Below are positions 44,507 through 48,081 of a stretch of 48,081 nt of DNA, piece after piece. The notes under the pieces were generated by a model. The model had not been told where the DNA came from, did not search any database, and saw nothing but the letters and a program-made list of their open reading frames with translations. Made by a program: the position numbers and the translations under genes. Source of the DNA: Clostridiales bacterium (GTDB lineage Bacteria > Bacillota > Clostridia > Oscillospirales > Oscillospiraceae); NCBI GenBank assembly GCA_012520295.1, contig JAAYOP010000046.1:1-48081 (forward strand), read 5' to 3'. How positions within the stretch are numbered: position 1 is the stretch's first letter; the number at the start of each line of letters is the position of its first letter.

Positions 44507-44635
44507 TAATACCCTCCTTTTCTGCCCCTTCAGGCTCCATATACAGCGTTGATATCAACACTGAATATTATAAACAACAGGCTGTACCATAAAACGGACT
44601 GTTTTATAAGTTCGCTGCTTTTTTCACTCCCTCTT

Positions 44636-44710
44636 ATAATGCCCACTTAACAAATGCGTTTCGTAAAACACATTTGTTAAGTGGGCCGGTTTTGCCTGGG
44701 ACATACCTGA
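44636..44710. repeat. Dispersed intergenic repeat, copy E (hairpin form)
   Basis: TTATAAT followed by a 21-nt arm beginning GCCCACTTAACAAATGC, a 4-nt loop (CGTA) and its near-perfect complement ending TTGTTAAGTGGGC (one mismatch), then GGTTTTGCC...ACATACCTGA, matching the middle of copy B. Confidence 0.75.
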
Positions 44711-44822
44711 CTTCTTGCGCAGCTTTTTTATAGTCCTTCCTATATCTAAAAAACTCCTGTCTGCCTGATTATATGCAAAGGTTACCACAAATGAGAGGAT
44801 GTGCAAGCAACCGCCCCTCGAA

Positions 44823-44847
44823 AATCTCCAACCGCTGGTTGGAGATT
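44823..44847 (-). terminator. Terminator of tlyA
   Basis: 11-bp perfect stem AATCTCCAACC/GGTTGGAGATT, 3-nt loop, TTTT on the minus strand. Confidence 0.75.
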
Positions 44848-44854
44848 AATCTTG

Positions 44855-45682
44855 CTATGCTTTTTTAAATACGTCTATTTTCATAACATTGTCAATGGCC
44901 TTATCAATTTCATGTTTACAGCTGCTAAAGCTGTATACGGATTTTTGCCTGCCAAACAAAACTCTGAGAAAGAATTCGCGAGTGCCTTTATTGCCCGTCA
45001 CATGACTGTGGGTAATTCCGGTAACCGTATGTCCAATACTGTTTATGTATTCATATAAATCGATTAATATCTCCCGGTATATATTGATATCCTCTATTTT
45101 TCCCGTTCTTCGTGTGTCGCTGTCTTCAACTTCAAATAGCGGCTTAACCAGACACAGCATTTCTCCTTCGTTTTTCATTATATCGGCAAAAACAGGTATC
45201 GCTTTCTTTAACGAGATATAAGATAAATCCACCGTGGCAAAATCAGGCCTGGGGTTTAAACAAAGCAGCCTGCTGTCGCTGATATTGGTTTTCTCCATAT
45301 TAACAACCTTGTCCTCAAGCCGCAGCTTCCCTGCCAATTGACCATGCCCTGCATCTACGGCATATACAAGGTCGGCGCCATGCTGCAGCAGGCAATCCGT
45401 AAATCCGCCGGTTGAAGCCCCTGCGTCTATGGCAACTCTCCCCCTCACATCGATGTTAAAGTCTGTTAAAGCGCCTTCAAGCTTTAATCCACCCTTGCTT
45501 ACGTACTTGCGGTCATGCCCTTTTATCCTGATCTTATCAGCTGGATTTATAATTTGACCGGGCGTAGCAATTCTTTTTTCATTGACCAATACACTCCCGG
45601 ACATTATCCAGCTCTCCGCGGCTTTTCTGTCTTCAAAAAAACCTTCGTTCACAAGCAGGCTCCAGATTGGCACTTTCTTCAT
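44855..45682 (-). CDS. tlyA: TlyA-family rRNA 2'-O-methyltransferase
   Basis: A 275-residue protein with an N-terminal S4 RNA-binding domain (about residues 5-62: SLLVNEGFFEDRKAAESWIMSG), the conserved KYVSKGGLKLEGAL, and an FtsJ/RrmJ-like SAM domain (AIDAGASTGGFTDCLL, TVDLSYISLKKA, LVKPLFE). TlyA methylates 16S/23S rRNA cytidines. Here it is a single gene rather than next to NAD kinase or recN as in many Firmicutes. Confidence 0.93.
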   Translation of the reverse strand: MKKVPIWSLLVNEGFFEDRKAAESWIMSGSVLVNEKRIATPGQIINPADKIRIKGHDRKYVSKGGLKLEGALTDFNIDVRGRVAIDAGASTGGFTDCLLQHGADLVYAVDAGHGQLAGKLRLEDKVVNMEKTNISDSRLLCLNPRPDFATVDLSYISLKKAIPVFADIMKNEGEMLCLVKPLFEVEDSDTRRTGKIEDINIYREILIDLYEYINSIGHTVTGITHSHVTGNKGTREFFLRVLFGRQKSVYSFSSCKHEIDKAIDNVMKIDVFKKA

Positions 45683-46125
45683 GAATAAACCTCATTTACA
45701 AAGTCCTCTGCCGGAATAGGCCGTTTACTGTCGTGGCCGTTATGGTAATTATATCATATATAGTTTAATTTTTACATAGGCAGATTGGCTTTATGAAGGC
45801 AAACAAAAAAAGCCTCCAGTCACATTCCGTTACGATTGGAAGCGTTTATTGCATTTTATTATCTAAGGTCCACTGAACAAATGCTTTCGCATAATGCATT
45901 TGATTGACTGTATGAATGGCTTTGCAGACACTGGCCACAAATCCATTGTGCTGAAAGCAGCCATTAATTACTGCAAATATTTGCTGCCTTTTCACTCCCC
46001 CTCAAAACATGGATTATTACATTGCTCTGAGTAAACAAAAATCTCGAAATCATGTTAAACCAGGAGTTTCTCAGAACCGGTGGTGCGCCTTTAACACACC
46101 ACCTGTGTATTTTCGTATTACATCT
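45683..46125. other. Intergenic region with repeat copy D
   Basis: No gene supported. Besides copy D it holds the GGTGGTG/CACCACC hairpin near 46079-46105, which may end the pRiA4b ORF-3 gene on the minus strand. Confidence 0.55.
45865..45970. repeat. Dispersed intergenic repeat, copy D
   Basis: GGTCCACTGAACAAATGC, a CAAATGC...GCATTTG hairpin, TTGATTGACTG, then an imperfect hairpin AATGGCTTTG/CAAATCCATT and ATTGTGCTGAAAGCAGCCATTA. Shares its right half with copy F, with one compensatory pair change (G-C here, T-A in F). Confidence 0.75.
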
Positions 46126-47232
46126 TTACCAAATGTAGATAATCCGTGGACGGCTTTCCCAATCGGATAACTCCAAATTCCAATATCCTGCCCACTGTTT
46201 CATTTCCTCGTAATCCTCGTGCTGCGGGTTTTGCATTATCTTGCGGAATTCAATATATCCGCCAACACCGCCAACATCTTCGGGCGGAGCTTGTCCAACC
46301 GCTTCAAGCAAGTAAGGTGATTCTTCACTATAATCATCAATTACGCGAACAAGCTCTATCTTATGCTCCCAGTTGTCACCAAAATCGTAAAAATAGATGA
46401 TATGCTTGTACCTGGGCAAAAACTCCGACAGCTTGTGACCCGCTTCAAGCATCGCTTCATCATCATACAACAAATCCTCATCATCCATAACAAGACGAGC
46501 TATATCCCCGAAGTTTTTCTCATCAATCACATTCCATTCGTGCAGGTGATGGCCATACCAATTAAACACTCGCTGCAATACCTCATGTAGCTGCGAAAAC
46601 TCAATGTCCGCCGGTACTATTATCCGCCTTGTCGCCTGATAAATCTGCAGGTCAAGGGTGACAAGGAGCTCAAAAGCCCGATATTTATAGACAGGCTTCC
46701 CGGTGAGCTCGGCAAGGGAAGTAAACATTTTTTTGTATGGAATAAACCCGCCACCTTTGTTGTTTGAATATCCTACAGCGATGTGATTAGCGGGTACACC
46801 GACCGTATCGCTGAACATCTTATCCACTCCGTCGTATTTCCTCCCTACGTAAAAAGCACACTCTATTCCGGCTTTGTTTACCCAGGCCGTGAATTGTCTG
46901 TCTCTGTTGACAACAAACTCCACATCGCCGGAAAGCCGCAGATATTCATCAACAATTTCAGGGTTGAGGTTCATCGCAAGAAGAGTATTCCTGATTGCAG
47001 CAACCATCATCTCCGCGCCCACATTCTTCATATCCTTGCGTTTTACCTGATATATAGCGACGGTAAATCGTGTGGCGTTATTTATCAGCACGAGCATATC
47101 CTCAGCCCGGCGGTTATCCCAGACTCTCGTCCAGTTCGCCGTCCAAGTAAACAACGGATCTATTACTCTGTGGACAGTGGACGGCTTAACTCCCATAGCC
47201 TCCGCGAGTTTTCTTGTCAATGCAATTTGCAT
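46126..47232 (-). CDS. Plasmid pRiA4b ORF-3 family protein with N-terminal DUF6933-like domain
   Basis: A 368-residue protein. The C-terminal half (about residues 195-368) matches the PRiA4_ORF3 family: SQLHEVLQRVFNWYGHHLHEW, YFYDFGDNWEHKIELV, PPEDVGGVGGYIEF. The N-terminal half is the conserved domain often fused to it (labelled DUF6933 from memory). Function unknown; relatives occur as passengers in mobile elements and on plasmids. GGAGGAG precedes the ATG. Confidence 0.8.
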   Translation of the reverse strand: MQIALTRKLAEAMGVKPSTVHRVIDPLFTWTANWTRVWDNRRAEDMLVLINNATRFTVAIYQVKRKDMKNVGAEMMVAAIRNTLLAMNLNPEIVDEYLRLSGDVEFVVNRDRQFTAWVNKAGIECAFYVGRKYDGVDKMFSDTVGVPANHIAVGYSNNKGGGFIPYKKMFTSLAELTGKPVYKYRAFELLVTLDLQIYQATRRIIVPADIEFSQLHEVLQRVFNWYGHHLHEWNVIDEKNFGDIARLVMDDEDLLYDDEAMLEAGHKLSEFLPRYKHIIYFYDFGDNWEHKIELVRVIDDYSEESPYLLEAVGQAPPEDVGGVGGYIEFRKIMQNPQHEDYEEMKQWAGYWNLELSDWESRPRIIYIW

Positions 47233-47483
47233 ACCGATGCTCCTCCATTTTTAATCCGAGCCTGGCTTCCTTTGTCATTATTATGTAAGTCTGATCCCAT
47301 GGTATTAATCATGAAACCAACTGCCGGGGATTTGAAGCATACTGTCTTTACTTCAATGCTGGCTTTTCTTCCATTTATACCAGAATATCCTCACATTTGC
47401 AATTCATGTTTTATTCTGATTTAGACTTTTTATTATAAAAGATCTGGTATAAATCCAAATTACACCTTGGACAGAAGCACAAT

Positions 47484-47513
47484 CCCCCGAAATCATACGA
47501 AATCGGGGGTTTT
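47484..47513 (+). terminator. Hairpin next to the tRNA
   Basis: CCCCCGA/TCGGGGG stem with TTTT on the plus strand; on the minus strand it follows the tRNA 3' end and could end that transcript less efficiently. Confidence 0.5.
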
Positions 47514-47515
47514 CC

Positions 47516-47591
47516 TGGAGCTGGTGATGTGACTTGAACACACGACCTGCTGATTACGAATCAGCTGCTCTACCGGCTGAGCTACACCAGC
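47516..47591 (-). tRNA. tRNA-Thr (anticodon CGT)
   Basis: A 76-nt cloverleaf read from the minus strand. The acceptor GCTGGTG pairs with CACCAGC, the D-arm is AGCTCAGCCGGTAGAGC, the anticodon stem GCTGA/TCAGC encloses loop TTCGTAA (anticodon CGT, reading ACG), and the T-loop is GTTCAAGTC. The 3' CCA is encoded, after discriminator T. Confidence 0.93.
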
Positions 47592-48060
47592 AAGTATTCA
47601 CTTTTCAAACAGGCAGATGTTATTATAAATCAGAAGCGGCGCCTTGTCAATCGTAAATAAGGGCATATGTCCCGCAGTTCCCTGGGGAAATATTACAACT
47701 TCGCCGCAGGCGCGCCTTCATAGTGTGTGCACACATGGAAGCCGGTCCCCTCCGAATAACCCTCTCTGCTCTCCAAGGGAGTCGTTTCTGGTATTAAACT
47801 CCGTATCCTTCCTCCACTGACTGATAAAACTTACTATACGGGCTTATTCGCCTGGCAATAGTTTTCGGAAGAAAACAGATTTCAGAGGCTAAAACTATTC
47901 ATAATTCATTGCCCTGTCAGCTCCATTACCAGCCGCTGCTTTCCAATATTGCCGGCTTGTATAGTGTACAATGATATGGTCTAAAAAAAGAAGAAGCTGA
48001 CCCCTAACTGTGGTAAAATGGTAAGTGCTAACAAACCAATCACAGAAAGGGATAGCTTCT
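47592..48060. other. Intergenic region upstream of tRNA-Thr
   Basis: No gene supported in about 470 bases apart from the tRNA promoter. Near the right end, AGAAGCTGACCCCTAACTG (about 47990) vaguely resembles an insertion sequence end. Confidence 0.5.
47622..47650 (-). promoter_or_regulatory. Promoter of tRNA-Thr
   Basis: Exact consensus on the minus strand: TTGACA (47650-47645), 17-bp spacer, TATAAT (47627-47622). Confidence 0.85.
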
Positions 48061-48081
48061 ATGAAAAGAATAGCACAAAAA
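48061..48081 (+). CDS. First codons of an unidentified gene (cut by window end)
   Basis: AGAAAGGG followed after a short gap by ATGAAAAGAATAGC: seven codons (MKRIAQK) before the window ends. Too short to identify; a transposase is possible given the upstream sequence. Confidence 0.35.

Larger units (their letters stand above)
44507..44854. other. Intergenic region with repeat copy E
   Basis: No gene supported. Contains repeat copy E and the tlyA terminator. Confidence 0.6.

Overview
The window looks like a chromosomal segment of a low-to-mid GC, endospore-forming anaerobe of the Clostridia. The evidence is a gerA-type spore germinant receptor operon, Shine-Dalgarno sites of the GGAGG type with frequent TTG/GTG starts, a FabK-type fatty acid cluster, a Re-citrate-synthase-like enzyme, and a LexA site of the Firmicutes GAAC-N4-GTTC kind. 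I cannot name the species.

Layout. 1-3273 (+): 3' part of a germinant receptor operon (A subunit truncated by the window edge, C lipoprotein, small D-like membrane protein, B permease). 3408-5755: a broken small membrane protein (-), a lipoprotein and a methyltransferase. 5827-9076 (+): a zinc uptake operon, with a Fur-family regulator behind a perfect Fur-type palindrome and then ZnuA/C/B-like genes; msrA follows. 9927-16366 (+): fatty acid synthesis (acpP, fabH, fabK, fabD, fabG, fabF, fabZ, and a FabT-like MarR regulator). 16562-21258 (-): a sugar-type ABC importer. 21752-30355: a LysR regulator and an uncharacterised catabolic gene set (SDR, MBL hydrolase, FAD oxidoreductase, two-subunit aconitase X, zinc alcohol dehydrogenase, UroD-family protein). 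30417-32118 (+): a tightly coupled three-gene cassette. Its last product has a C-type-lectin/FGE-like fold and a C-terminus that looks like the variable region of a diversity-generating retroelement (DGR) target; no reverse transcriptase is present in the window. 32497-35171 (+): Re-citrate-synthase-like enzyme and an SOS-box-controlled radical SAM DNA-repair-type protein. 35222-37621 (-): nuclease-helicase gene with an in-frame stop. 37859-43435 (-): ilvBNCD-ridA operon preceded by a branched-chain leader peptide and attenuator. 43666-48081: small ORFs, a candidate small RNA, an EF-hand-like gene with tandem stops, tlyA, a pRiA4b ORF-3 family protein, tRNA-Thr(CGT), and the first codons of an unidentified gene.

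Whole-window observations. A dispersed MITE-like repeat family occurs in six intergenic places, with a 19-nt core identical in three copies and hairpins in the others. Three protein genes carry apparent disabling lesions. The most distinctive items are the DGR-like variable protein, the ribosome-mediated ilv attenuator with all three alternative pairings visible, the repeat family, and the aconitase X/UroD catabolic set of unknown substrate.
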